In this document: positions 51,203 to 59,504 of the stretch, one piece after another
How the letters are laid out: each line of letters opens with the position of its first letter
Numbering within the stretch: position 1 is the stretch's first letter
NCBI RefSeq assembly: GCF_002803155.1
Contig: NZ_NNBP01000009.1
Location: forward strand, 62,001 to 126,000
Direction of reading: 5' to 3'
DNA: 64,000 bases
Origin: Streptomyces sp. CB02959
GTDB taxonomy: Bacteria > Actinomycetota > Actinomycetes > Streptomycetales > Streptomycetaceae
Notes under the pieces: generated by a model
Told to the model about the DNA's origin: nothing
The model's input: only the letters and a program-made list of their open reading frames with translations
Databases searched by the model: none
Program-made: the position numbers and the translations under genes

Positions 51203-52606
51203 ATGACTCGGAGTATCACCCGGTCACCCCAGGACTCCCCGCGGGCCGTGCAGGATGCTGCGCCCCCGTTGTCCCACGGCCTCAAACAGCGCCACCTGTC
51301 GATGATCGCGCTCGGCGGGGTCATCGGCGCGGGGCTCTTCGTCGGCTCCGGAGTCGGTATCGCCGCGGCCGGGCCGGCCATCGTCCTCCTCTTCGCGGCC
51401 ACCGGCGCACTGGTCATGTTGATCATGCGGATGCTCGGTGAGATGTCCGCGGCCCGGCCCTCCACCGGCTCGTTCTCGGTCCACTCCGAGGAGGAACTCG
51501 GCTCCTGGGCCGGCACCACCTCGGGCTGGATGTACTGGCTGATGCTCTGCGCCGGTGTCGCCGCCGAGGCGACCGCGGCGGGCGCCATCATGCACTCCTG
51601 GGTACCGTTCCTCCCCGCCTACGGCTGGGTGGCGGTCTTCATGGTGTTCTTCTGCGCCAGCAACCTGACCGCGGTCAAGAACTTCGGCGAGTTCGAGTTC
51701 TGGTTCGCCACCATCAAGGTCACCGTGATCGTCGCCTTCCTGGTGCTGGGCGTGCTCGGCATCCTCGGCGTGTTCGGCACCGCGCCCGGTACGAGCCACC
51801 TCACCGGCCACGGCGGGTTCTTCCCGACCGGCGCCGCCGGACTCGCCGCCGGACTGCTGACCACCATCTCCGGTTTCGCCGGCCTGGAGACCGTCACCAT
51901 CGCGGCCGCGGAGTCCGACCAGCCGAGCCGCAACGTGGTCCGTGCGGTCCGTACCGCCGTCTGGCGCATCGCCGTCTTCTACATCGGCTCCATGGCCGTG
52001 GTGGTCACCCTGGTGCCGTGGAACGACCCGAAGGTCGCCACGGTCGGCCCGTACGTCACCGTGCTGGACCGGCTGGGCATCCCGGCGGCCGGCACGATCA
52101 TGCAGGTCGTGGTGCTGGTGGCGCTGCTCTCCGCGATGAACGCCAACATCTACGGTTCGTCCCGCATGGCGTACTCCCTCGTCACCCGGGGCCAGGGCCC
52201 GCGGTTCCTGGGCAAGGTCACCAGGGGCGTGCCGACCGCGGCGGTAATCGCGTCCTGCATGTTCGGCTTCGCGGCCGTGATCGCCGGCATCGTCTGGCCG
52301 ACCACGGTCTTCGCCTGGCTGCTGAACATCGCCGGCTGCTCGGTGCTGGTCGTCTGGTCCATCGTCTGCCTGACCCAGCTGAAGATGCGCCGCCGCCTGG
52401 AGCGCGAGACGCCCGAGCTGCTGCTGGTGCGGATGTGGGGCTTCCCGTATCTGACGTGGCTGGCGCTGGCGGCCATCCTCGGCGTCTTCGCCGTGATGGC
52501 CACCTCCTCGGACGGCCGTCAGCAGCTCGTCGGTACCGCCGTCGTGGTCGCGGCGCTGATCGCCGGGGACCGCCTCAGGCAACGGCGCGACCGGCGCACC
52601 GCCTGA
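51203..52606 (+). CDS. Amino-acid permease of the APC family (GABA-permease-like)
   Basis: 467 residues, 12 transmembrane segments. The start is ATG 51203 (MTRSITRSP); there is a weak AGG upstream. The amino-acid transporter signature is present: LKQRHLSMIALGGVIGAGLFVGSG in TM1, followed by LIMRMLGEMSAARPSTGSFSVHSEEELG. The central part shows GLAAGLLTTISGFAGLETVTIAAAESDQPSRNV, the TM6 region common to the GabP/AnsP subgroup. It should import GABA, Asn, Arg or a related amino acid with a proton. Substrate assignment needs a closer comparison. Ends at a terminator facing the ABM-domain gene. Confidence 0.92.
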   Translation: MTRSITRSPQDSPRAVQDAAPPLSHGLKQRHLSMIALGGVIGAGLFVGSGVGIAAAGPAIVLLFAATGALVMLIMRMLGEMSAARPSTGSFSVHSEEELGSWAGTTSGWMYWLMLCAGVAAEATAAGAIMHSWVPFLPAYGWVAVFMVFFCASNLTAVKNFGEFEFWFATIKVTVIVAFLVLGVLGILGVFGTAPGTSHLTGHGGFFPTGAAGLAAGLLTTISGFAGLETVTIAAAESDQPSRNVVRAVRTAVWRIAVFYIGSMAVVVTLVPWNDPKVATVGPYVTVLDRLGIPAAGTIMQVVVLVALLSAMNANIYGSSRMAYSLVTRGQGPRFLGKVTRGVPTAAVIASCMFGFAAVIAGIVWPTTVFAWLLNIAGCSVLVVWSIVCLTQLKMRRRLERETPELLLVRMWGFPYLTWLALAAILGVFAVMATSSDGRQQLVGTAVVVAALIAGDRLRQRRDRRTA

Positions 52607-52625
52607 CCGCAAGCGCGGCCGGCAC

Positions 52626-52673
52626 GCACTGTGGCCCGCCCGTGGGAGGAATCCCGCGGGCGGGCCGCAGTGC
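52626..52673. terminator. Bidirectional terminator
   Basis: Long stem: GGCCCGCCCGTGGGA (52633-52647) with TCCCGCGGGCGGGCC (52652-52666), one mismatch, loop GGAA. GCACTG and CAGTGC extend the pairing at the base. It serves the permease gene and the convergent ABM-domain gene. Confidence 0.85.
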
Positions 52674-52813
52674 ACGGGGACGGCAGCGGCGCACGGCCGG
52701 GCCGCGGGGAACCAACCCACGGACTCGTCGGGCTGCCCGGCGCGCCGTGCGGAGCGGGCGGGAGGCCGGTAGGGGGTGCCCGGGACGCGGCGCCGGGCAC
52801 CGCGCCGCCCGGC

Positions 52814-53803
52814 TCAACCGGTGGTCACGGCGAAGACCACCAGGAACACCGCCCAGCACAGCATCACCAGCACGGTGCCCGTCACCTGGGTACGGAGCGA
52901 CTGCGCCCGACCGGGCATCAGCCAGAAGGCGAGCAGCCTGTTCAGCAGCGGCAGCAGCAGCCACGTCAGGATGGCGACGCTCAACACGTTCGAGAGGAAC
53001 AGGCCGAGGTATCCGGGCACCCCGAGGGCGGCCAGCCGGGAACCCACGGTGAGGTCCAGGACCTTGACGGTGGGATACAGGGCCAGCAGCACGGACATGG
53101 CCTGCTTCCAGTTGGGCGGTGCGCCCTCTTCCACGCTCGTGTCGAAGCGGAACCAACTGCCGAACGCGGACCCGACCTTGCGCACGTCGTAGGAGACGAA
53201 GAAGGCCCGGCCCTCGTCCAGGAGTTTTTCGCGTGCCGGGGATTCCAGCCAGGCATCGAGGTGCGGGCGGTTGTCGAATCGGAAGACCGCCACCCATCTG
53301 CCCTGGACGCCCTTCACCGGGCGGAACAACTCCGAACCCATGAAACCGGGAAAAGCCCGCTGAGCCGCCAGCACCCGGTCCTGCCAGCGCACGAATTCCG
53401 GTTCCTGGTCGGGCCGGACCACATGGGAGATCACCGCCGTCACCGAGTCGTGTACCGGGGTGCCGCCGACGAGGACTTCCTGGGTGGGGGGCTCCTCGAA
53501 CAGGTCGCCGCCCTGCTCGATCAGTTCGTGGCGGGCCTCGGAATCCAGCCAGGTCGACAACTGGTCGAGGTGCGAGAAGCGGAAGACGACGACCCACTCG
53601 TTTCCCCCGGCGCCGGCGGAAGCGCCTCCGGGGGAATCCGGCGGATACAGCTCCGTACCCTCGAATCCGGCGAACCCCCGCACGGTCTCGCTCGTCCGAT
53701 CCTGCCAGCGCCGGTAGTCGTCCTCACGACCCGCCCGGACCTTCTGCGAGATCACGACGGTCGCGACGTCGCTGCGGGAGCCACGGCTTGCACGGGAACT
53801 CAC
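52814..53803 (-). CDS. Double ABM-domain protein with C-terminal membrane anchor
   Basis: 329 residues if started at the GTG at 53803. The soluble part holds two antibiotic-biosynthesis-monooxygenase-like (dimeric alpha-beta barrel) domains. The first is about 10-105 (ATVVISQKVRAGREDDYRRWQDRTSETVRGFAGFEGTEL; WVVVFRFSHLDQLSTWLDSEAR). The second is about 115-205 (TAVISHVVRPDQEPEFVRWQDRVLAAQRAFPGFMGSELF). The tail has two or three transmembrane segments (LSNVLSVAILTWLLLPLLNRLLAFWL; VLVMLCWAVFLVVFAVTTG). TAGTCT lies shortly before the GTG, so a leaderless transcript is possible; a longer frame reaches 54040 but crosses 17-bp tandem repeats. The function of such membrane-anchored ABM pairs is unknown. 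Confidence 0.8.
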   Translation of the reverse strand: MSSRASRGSRSDVATVVISQKVRAGREDDYRRWQDRTSETVRGFAGFEGTELYPPDSPGGASAGAGGNEWVVVFRFSHLDQLSTWLDSEARHELIEQGGDLFEEPPTQEVLVGGTPVHDSVTAVISHVVRPDQEPEFVRWQDRVLAAQRAFPGFMGSELFRPVKGVQGRWVAVFRFDNRPHLDAWLESPAREKLLDEGRAFFVSYDVRKVGSAFGSWFRFDTSVEEGAPPNWKQAMSVLLALYPTVKVLDLTVGSRLAALGVPGYLGLFLSNVLSVAILTWLLLPLLNRLLAFWLMPGRAQSLRTQVTGTVLVMLCWAVFLVVFAVTTG

Positions 53804-53899
53804 CCTTACTAGACTAAACCAGAAAAGGACATACGGTACAAACTTCCACCTTCGAATCGTTGAATCGTCGAGGTTCCGCTCGAAGTGCGGGTCTCCGGT

Positions 53900-53960
53900 G
53901 ACGTGAAAGTCCTTTCGGCGTGGAGGTTCTTTTGACGTGGAGGTTCTTTTGACGTGAAGC
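53900..53960. repeat. 17-bp tandem repeats upstream of two divergent genes
   Basis: Units of 17 bp: GACGTGAAAGTCCTTTC (53900-53916, divergent), GGCGTGGAGGTTCTTTT (53917-53933), GACGTGGAGGTTCTTTT (53934-53950) and the partial GACGTGAAG (53951-53959). A 17-bp unit is not a multiple of three, which argues against coding. The repeats lie between the ABM gene and the guanine-deaminase gene, about 100 bp from each start, where repeated regulator sites could sit. Confidence 0.75.
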
Positions 53961-54045
53961 ACGGGGCGCGAAAGCGGCTCCTGCTCATCGGGGTTCATCC
54001 GCCCATCGAGGATCAAGCGCGACGCTCTGCTCGGAGGCACCGATC

Positions 54046-54612
54046 ATGGGGCACAGAGAATTCATGGCCGAGGCGGTCGCGTTGGCCGCCGAGTCCGTCG
54101 AGAAGGGCTGGGGCGGTCCGTTCGGCGCGGTGATCACCCGCGACGACCAGATCATCGCGCGGGGCCAGAACCGCGTGCTGCTGACGGCGGATCCGACAGC
54201 GCACGGCGAGGTGGAAGCCATCCGCAAGGCGGTGCAGTTCCTCAACCCCGAGGCGCCCACGGTCTCCGAGGAACACCGGAACGAGTACACGCTGGAGTTG
54301 GTGCCCCGTCCGGCGGGGTCTCCGGACGTCCTGCCGGAACGTGCGCGCATGCTCCAGGGCTGCTCGATCTACACCAGCGGCGCCCCCTGCCCGATGTGCA
54401 TGAGCGCCATCTACTGGTCGCGGATCGACGCCGTCTACTACAGCTGCGACTGGAAGGCCACCGAGACGATCGGGTTCAGCGACGCCTTCCAGTACGAGGA
54501 CTTCCGGAAGCCCCCCAGCGAGCGGAGCATCACCATCGCGCAGATGTATCCCGAGTTGGGCGCCCATGCCTACCAGGCGTGGGCGGACAAGCCGAACCGC
54601 CACCCGTACTGA
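54046..54612 (+). CDS. Guanine deaminase / nucleoside deaminase family (CDA fold)
   Basis: 188 residues, GGAGG 8 nt before the ATG. The zinc site is H53-G-E55 (TAHGEVEAIRKA) with P114-C115-P-M-C118 (SGAPCPMCMSAIYWSRIDAVYY), the cytidine-deaminase fold of bacterial guanine deaminases. AIYWSRIDAVYY and DAFQYEDFRKPPSER match the GuaD subgroup. It would convert guanine to xanthine plus ammonia. It is about 30 residues longer than B. subtilis GuaD because of an insertion between the two zinc motifs (about 62-105; EEHRNEYTLELVPRPAG). It is followed 32 bp later by xanthine dehydrogenase genes, so guanine-to-urate catabolism is the natural reading. Confidence 0.88.
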   Translation: MGHREFMAEAVALAAESVEKGWGGPFGAVITRDDQIIARGQNRVLLTADPTAHGEVEAIRKAVQFLNPEAPTVSEEHRNEYTLELVPRPAGSPDVLPERARMLQGCSIYTSGAPCPMCMSAIYWSRIDAVYYSCDWKATETIGFSDAFQYEDFRKPPSERSITIAQMYPELGAHAYQAWADKPNRHPY

Positions 54613-54644
54613 CGGTCTTCCCTCCGTACGCCCGGGAGCACCGG

Positions 54645-55487
54645 ATGGACCTCGACACCATCACCGCGGTCGTGACCGCACCCACCCGCGCGGCCCAGGC
54701 GACCTGGAAGCCGGGCGACGCCTGGCTCGCCGGCGGCACCTGGCTGCTCTCCGCGCCCCAACCGCGGCTCCGCCGCCTCATCGACCTGCGGGGTTTCGGC
54801 TGGCAGCCGTTCCGGGTCGACGCACACGGGTTGGAGATCGCGGCCACCTGCACGCTGTCCCAACTCTCCGACATCACCGCACCGGTGGAGTGGACCGCGG
54901 CCCCGCTGATCGCCCAGTGCCGGCAGGCGCTGCTGGGGTCGTTCAAGGTCTGGAACGAGGCCACCGTGGGCGGCAACCTGTGCCTGGCGCTGCCCGCGGG
55001 CCCGATGATCTCGCTCACCGCGTCCCTCGACGGCAGCTGCACCATCTGGCGGCCCGACGGCGGAGCCCGGCAGGTCGCAGCGGTCGACTTCGTCACCGGT
55101 CCGCAGCGCAACGTGCTGGCACCCGGCGAGCTGCTGCGCTCGGTCACCCTGCCGGCCTCCGCGCTCCGCTGCCGTACCGCCTTCCGCTGTATCTCGCTGA
55201 CCCCGCAAGGCCGTTCCGCGGCGCTGCTCATCGGCAGGCGGTCCCCGAAGGACGGTTCGTTCGTGCTGACCGTGACCGCCTCCACCGTCCGCCCGGTGCG
55301 CCTGGCGTTCCACGGACTGCCCGGGTCGGCGGAGCTCCGCGCCGCGCTGGAACGGGCCGTCCCGCCGCGGCTCTACCACGACGACGTGCACGGAGCCCCC
55401 GCATGGCGGCGGCTCATGACCCTCCGGTTCGCCGAGGAGATCCGGTCCGAGTTGGCGTCGTCACGACAGGAGGAGGGACGGCGATGA
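54645..55487 (+). CDS. Xanthine dehydrogenase FAD-binding subunit
   Basis: 280 residues, GGGAG 6 nt before the ATG. It is the FAD-domain subunit of a molybdenum hydroxylase: DAWLAGGTWLLS (pyrophosphate-binding AGGT motif), ALLGSFKVWNEATVGGNLCLALPAGPM (second FAD motif, TxGGN) and a C-terminal CO-dehydrogenase flavoprotein-like domain (FRCISLTPQGRSAALLIGR). It would take electrons from the two iron-sulfur centres of the partner and pass them to NAD+ or O2. It overlaps the next gene by an ATGA. Together with the deaminase it forms a three-gene purine unit. Confidence 0.92.
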   Translation: MDLDTITAVVTAPTRAAQATWKPGDAWLAGGTWLLSAPQPRLRRLIDLRGFGWQPFRVDAHGLEIAATCTLSQLSDITAPVEWTAAPLIAQCRQALLGSFKVWNEATVGGNLCLALPAGPMISLTASLDGSCTIWRPDGGARQVAAVDFVTGPQRNVLAPGELLRSVTLPASALRCRTAFRCISLTPQGRSAALLIGRRSPKDGSFVLTVTASTVRPVRLAFHGLPGSAELRAALERAVPPRLYHDDVHGAPAWRRLMTLRFAEEIRSELASSRQEEGRR

Positions 55488-58240
55488 GGGTCGAGGTCAA
55501 CGGCCGGTTCTTCACCGGGGAGCCGCGCCCCGGGCAGTGCCTGCGCAGCTATCTGCGGGAGCTCGGCTGGTTCGGCGTGAAGAAGGGCTGCGACACCGGG
55601 GACTGCGGTACGTGCACCGTGCACGTCGACGGGCGGCCCGTGCACAGCTGCCTCTTTCCGGCGTTCCGCGCGGCCGACCGCCGGGTGACCACGGTCGAAG
55701 GGCTCGCCGACGAGGCCGGGTTGCATCCGGTGCAACGGGACTTCCTGGCGGCGCAGGGTTTCCAGTGCGGCTTCTGCACGGCGGGGTTGATCATGACGGT
55801 GGCCGCGCTCGACCCCGGGCAACGGCAGGACCTCCCCGCGTCGTTGAAGGGGAACCTGTGCCGGTGCACCGGTTACCGTGCGATCGAGGACGCCGTCCAC
55901 GGAGTCGTACGGGTCGAGGAGGATGCCGAGGGGCAACCGCTGGGGCGGAACCTGCCGGCGCCCGGCGGCCCGCAGGTGGTGACCGGCACGGCCCGCTACA
56001 CCCTCGACGTCCACGTCGAGGGCCTGCTGCACATGAAGCTGTTGCGTTCGCCGCACGCCCACGCCCGGATCACGGCGATCGACACCGGCGCCGCCCGTGC
56101 CGTGCCCGGAGTGCGGGACGTGTTCACCCACGAGGACGCACCGTCCCGGCCGTACTCGACGGGGCGGCACCAGGACCTCACCCTCGACCCCGCCGACACC
56201 CTGCTCTTCGACGACGTCGTCCGCTTCGCCGGGCAGCGGGTCGCGGCAGTGGTGGCCGACAGTGCGGCCGCCGCGGAGGAGGGCTGCCGCAGGCTGGCCG
56301 TCACCTACGACGTACTGCCCGACGTGTTCGACCCCGAGGTGGCGATGACGCCCGGTTCCCCGGTGCTGCACGGCGACAAGGGGCCCGCGCAGCACCTCGC
56401 GGACGCCGGCCGCAACATCGCCGCCGAGGTGCACGGGGACATCGGCGACGTGGCGGCGGCCTTCGCGACGGCCGACGTCATCCACGAGGACACCTACGTC
56501 AGCCAGCGCCTCCAGCACGCGCACCTGGAGACCCACGCCTCGATCGCCTGGCTGGACGCCGCCGGCCGCCTCACCGTGCGGACCAGCAGCCAGGTGCCGT
56601 TCCTCACCAGGGACGCCCTGTGCACCCTCTTCGACCTGCCGAGGGAGAAGGTGCGGGTGCTGTGCGGTCGCGTCGGCGGCGGTTTCGGGGCCAAGCAGGA
56701 GATGTTCACCGAGGACGTCGTCGCCTTGGCGGCGCTGCGCACCGGGCGGCCGGTGCAGCTGGAGTTCACGCGTGCCGAGCAGTTCACCTCCACCGCCGTC
56801 CGCCATCCGGTCAGTGTGCGGGTCAAGGCCGCGGCCCGGCGCGACGGCACCCTCACCGCACTGCAACTGCGGGTCGTCTCCAACACCGGCGCCTACGGCA
56901 ACCACGCCAGCACCGTGTTCCACGGCTGCAACGAGTCGATCGCCGTCTACCGCTGCGCGAACAAGAAGGTCGACGGATACTCCGTCTACACCAACACCGT
57001 GCCCTCCGGGGCCTACCGCGGATACGGGCTCAGCCAGACGATCTTCGCCGTCGAATCGGCGCTGGACGAACTCGCCCGTGCGCTGTCCATGGACCCGGTC
57101 GCCTTCCGCGAACGCAACGTGATCCGGCCCGGCGATCCGATGCTGAGCTTCAGCGCCGAACCGGACGACGTCGAGATCGGCAGCTACGGCCTGGACCAGT
57201 GCCTGGCGCTGGTCGGCGAGGCGCTGCGGCGCGGCAACGGCGTCCGGCCGCCGGAGGGGCCGGACTGGCGCTTCGGGCAGGGCATGGCGCTGGGGATGAT
57301 CGACACGATCCCGCCCTACGGGCACCACGCCGAGGCCCGGATCTCGCTACGCGCCGACGGGCACTACGAACTGGCCGTCGGTACCGTCGAGTTCGGCAGC
57401 GGTACGACGACCGCGCACCGGCAACTCGCCGCGAGCATGCTCGCCACGCGTCCCGAGCGGATCCGCATCGTGCAGGCGGACACCGACCGGGTCGGCCACG
57501 ACACCGGGGCGTTCGGCTCCACCGGGATCGTGGTCGCGGGACTGGCGGCCACCCGGGCCGCGGAGGCGCTGCGCGCACGCGTCCTGGCCGCCGGGGCGCG
57601 CTACGCCGGTGTCGAGCCGTCGGCATGTGCGCTCGCCGGCGACCACGTGCGCTGCGGTGAGGCCCGTATCCCGCTCGCCGACCTCGCGACGCGGTCCCGG
57701 GCCGCCGGTCAGGAGTTGTCCGCGACCGGGACGAGCGAGGGCTCCCCCCGTTCGGTCGCGTTCAACGTCCAGGGTTTCCGGGTCGCGGTGCACACCGGAA
57801 CGGGCGAGGTCAGGATCCTGCAGAGCATCCATGCGGCCGACGCCGGCCGGGTCGTCAACCCGATGCAGTGCCGCGGGCAGATCGAGGGCGGCGTCGCCCA
57901 GGGCGTCGGCACGGCCCTGTACGAGTCGCTGCCGCTGGCCGAGGACGGACAGCCCGTCACGACCTCCTTCCGCGACTACCACGTTCCGACGTTCGCCGAC
58001 GTGCCGCGGACCGAGGTGTACTTCGCCGACACCGCGGACGTGCTGGGGCCGCTGGGCGCCAAGTCCATGAGCGAGAGCCCGTTCACCCCGGTCGCCCCCG
58101 CCCTGGCCAATGCGGTCCGGGACGCCACCGGGATCCGCTTCGGCACCCTCCCGTTGTCCCGTGACCGCGTCTGCCTGGCCCTCGCCGCCGAGCGCGAGGC
58201 CACCGCCGGGGCGTATCTCACACTCGGGCAGCGGTCCTGA
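55484..58240 (+). CDS. Xanthine dehydrogenase: fused [2Fe-2S] and molybdopterin subunit
   Basis: 918 residues. The N-terminal domain (1-150) binds two [2Fe-2S] clusters: plant-type ferredoxin Cys36, Cys41, Cys44, Cys56, then Cys95, Cys98, Cys126, Cys128. The molybdopterin part begins near residue 155 (LGRNLPAPGGPQVVTGTARYTLDV). It shows VGGGFGAKQEMFTEDVVALAAL (cofactor loop), PSGAYRGYGLSQ, EFGSGTTTAHRQLAASML (Q of the Mo site) and GAKSMSESPFTPVAPALANA, where the Glu is the base for hydroxylation. Fusion of the small and large subunits, with the FAD subunit separate, is unusual. Likely substrates are xanthine or hypoxanthine, given the guanine deaminase upstream. It overlaps the tail of the convergent GNAT-AAA+ gene by 23 bp. 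Confidence 0.93.
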   Translation: MRVEVNGRFFTGEPRPGQCLRSYLRELGWFGVKKGCDTGDCGTCTVHVDGRPVHSCLFPAFRAADRRVTTVEGLADEAGLHPVQRDFLAAQGFQCGFCTAGLIMTVAALDPGQRQDLPASLKGNLCRCTGYRAIEDAVHGVVRVEEDAEGQPLGRNLPAPGGPQVVTGTARYTLDVHVEGLLHMKLLRSPHAHARITAIDTGAARAVPGVRDVFTHEDAPSRPYSTGRHQDLTLDPADTLLFDDVVRFAGQRVAAVVADSAAAAEEGCRRLAVTYDVLPDVFDPEVAMTPGSPVLHGDKGPAQHLADAGRNIAAEVHGDIGDVAAAFATADVIHEDTYVSQRLQHAHLETHASIAWLDAAGRLTVRTSSQVPFLTRDALCTLFDLPREKVRVLCGRVGGGFGAKQEMFTEDVVALAALRTGRPVQLEFTRAEQFTSTAVRHPVSVRVKAAARRDGTLTALQLRVVSNTGAYGNHASTVFHGCNESIAVYRCANKKVDGYSVYTNTVPSGAYRGYGLSQTIFAVESALDELARALSMDPVAFRERNVIRPGDPMLSFSAEPDDVEIGSYGLDQCLALVGEALRRGNGVRPPEGPDWRFGQGMALGMIDTIPPYGHHAEARISLRADGHYELAVGTVEFGSGTTTAHRQLAASMLATRPERIRIVQADTDRVGHDTGAFGSTGIVVAGLAATRAAEALRARVLAAGARYAGVEPSACALAGDHVRCGEARIPLADLATRSRAAGQELSATGTSEGSPRSVAFNVQGFRVAVHTGTGEVRILQSIHAADAGRVVNPMQCRGQIEGGVAQGVGTALYESLPLAEDGQPVTTSFRDYHVPTFADVPRTEVYFADTADVLGPLGAKSMSESPFTPVAPALANAVRDATGIRFGTLPLSRDRVCLALAAEREATAGAYLTLGQRS

Positions 58241-59504
58241 GGTCGCGGTCGAAGGCGCGGATGTCCTCCTCCGTCAGGGTCGTCCGGATGTGCGCGATGG
58301 CCTGGAGGTAGTCGCCGGTGAGCCGGGCCGGGTCGACGGCCTCCTCCTCGCCCGAGGCCAGATGGCGTTCGAAGGCGCTCTGGGCGGCGGTGCGCGCCGC
58401 GTACTCGATGTCCGCCGGGGTGAAGCGGTCACTGGCCTCGACCAGCGCATCGAGTTCGATGCCGGCCGCGCGGTCGGGACCGATGTAGCGGATCCAGATG
58501 GCGCGTCTGGCCTGGGGGTCGGGCGGGCCGACCGGGATGAGGTAGTCGAAGCGGCCGGGGCGCAGGAACGCCGGATCGAGGGACCGCACGACGTTGGTGG
58601 CGCAGATCAACAGCCGGCGTTCGCCCCGCCGGAACTGCGGGATGAGCTTGAGGAGTTCGTTGGTGACGCGGTGTGCCAGCGTCGTCGGATCGTGCCGCTC
58701 GGAGGCGATCTCCTCCGCCTCGTCGAAGAACAGCACGGCCTGCTCCAGGTGCTCCACGCGGGCGAACAGCCGGCGGAGCCCGGCCGCGACACCGTGTGCG
58801 TCATCGGCGAGCTGGTAGGGGAACACCTCGATGAACGGCCAGCGCAGCCGGGAGGCGACCGCCCGCGCGAAGGTGGTCTTGCCGGTTCCGGGCGGGCCGA
58901 AGAGCACCACGGCGCGGGGCGGCACCAGCTGGTACTGCCCGGCGACCTCGGGGTGCTCCAGCGGGAGGACCAGGCGGCGTTCGATCAGCGTCTTCTCGGC
59001 GCTCATGCCCGCGATGCTGTCCCACAGGCCGTCGTCCGGGACCACCCCGCCGAGCTGGTCGAGCAGGGTGGCCTCGGCGGAGTCCGCGGCCAGCTGCTTC
59101 TCGACGTAGCACAGGTCGGGACGGCTCACGTATCCGGCGCGGGTGAACGCCCGCTGCCCGGCCTCGTCGTCCGGCAGCAGCGCCCCTATGCGGCGCACCC
59201 CGGACCGCCCCAGCCGCTCTTCCAGGGCCGTCAGCAGCGCCTGCCCGACGCCGTGCCCCCGCCACGGCCGGCCGACCGCCATCCGCAGGACCCAGGCCCG
59301 TTCCTGTGCCATCAGGGTCACCGCGGCGCCGATGATCTGGTCCCCCACCACGGCCACCACGGCAGGCGCCTCGGCGTGCAGTGCGCTCACCGCCTCCCCC
59401 AGGGTCGCCGCCAGGTCCACGCCGGTGTCCGGCGCCTCCTCCCAGATGCGCACCACCTGGTCCAGATCACTCTCCTCCAGCGCGCGGACCCGCCATGGGG
59501 ACAT
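58218..59504 (-). CDS. GNAT acetyltransferase-AAA+ ATPase fusion
   Basis: 428 residues. Residues 1-140 are a GNAT N-acetyltransferase (VRALEESDLDQVVRIWEEA; acetyl-CoA loop RPWRGHGVGQALLTAL at 79-94; AFTRAGYVSRPDLCYVEK). Residues 160-420 are an AAA+ ATPase of the classic CDC48/ClpX-like clade: Walker A FGPPGTGKT (202-210), Walker B AVLFFDEAEEIA, sensor-1 ICATNVV, arginine finger LRPGRFDYLIP, and a C-terminal helical lid. GAGG lies immediately before the ATG. The combination of an acetyltransferase with an unfoldase/remodelling motor in one chain is uncommon and of unknown function; acetylation of the client, or of the motor itself, can be imagined. It converges on the xanthine dehydrogenase gene. 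Confidence 0.9.
   Translation of the reverse strand: MSPWRVRALEESDLDQVVRIWEEAPDTGVDLAATLGEAVSALHAEAPAVVAVVGDQIIGAAVTLMAQERAWVLRMAVGRPWRGHGVGQALLTALEERLGRSGVRRIGALLPDDEAGQRAFTRAGYVSRPDLCYVEKQLAADSAEATLLDQLGGVVPDDGLWDSIAGMSAEKTLIERRLVLPLEHPEVAGQYQLVPPRAVVLFGPPGTGKTTFARAVASRLRWPFIEVFPYQLADDAHGVAAGLRRLFARVEHLEQAVLFFDEAEEIASERHDPTTLAHRVTNELLKLIPQFRRGERRLLICATNVVRSLDPAFLRPGRFDYLIPVGPPDPQARRAIWIRYIGPDRAAGIELDALVEASDRFTPADIEYAARTAAQSAFERHLASGEEEAVDPARLTGDYLQAIAHIRTTLTEEDIRAFDRDLRTAARV

Noticed and set aside
53804..54040. N-terminal extension of the ABM-domain protein to 54040
   Set aside because: The extension crosses 17-bp tandem repeats that are not a multiple of three, has no ribosome site before its candidate starts and does not look like part of the barrel fold.
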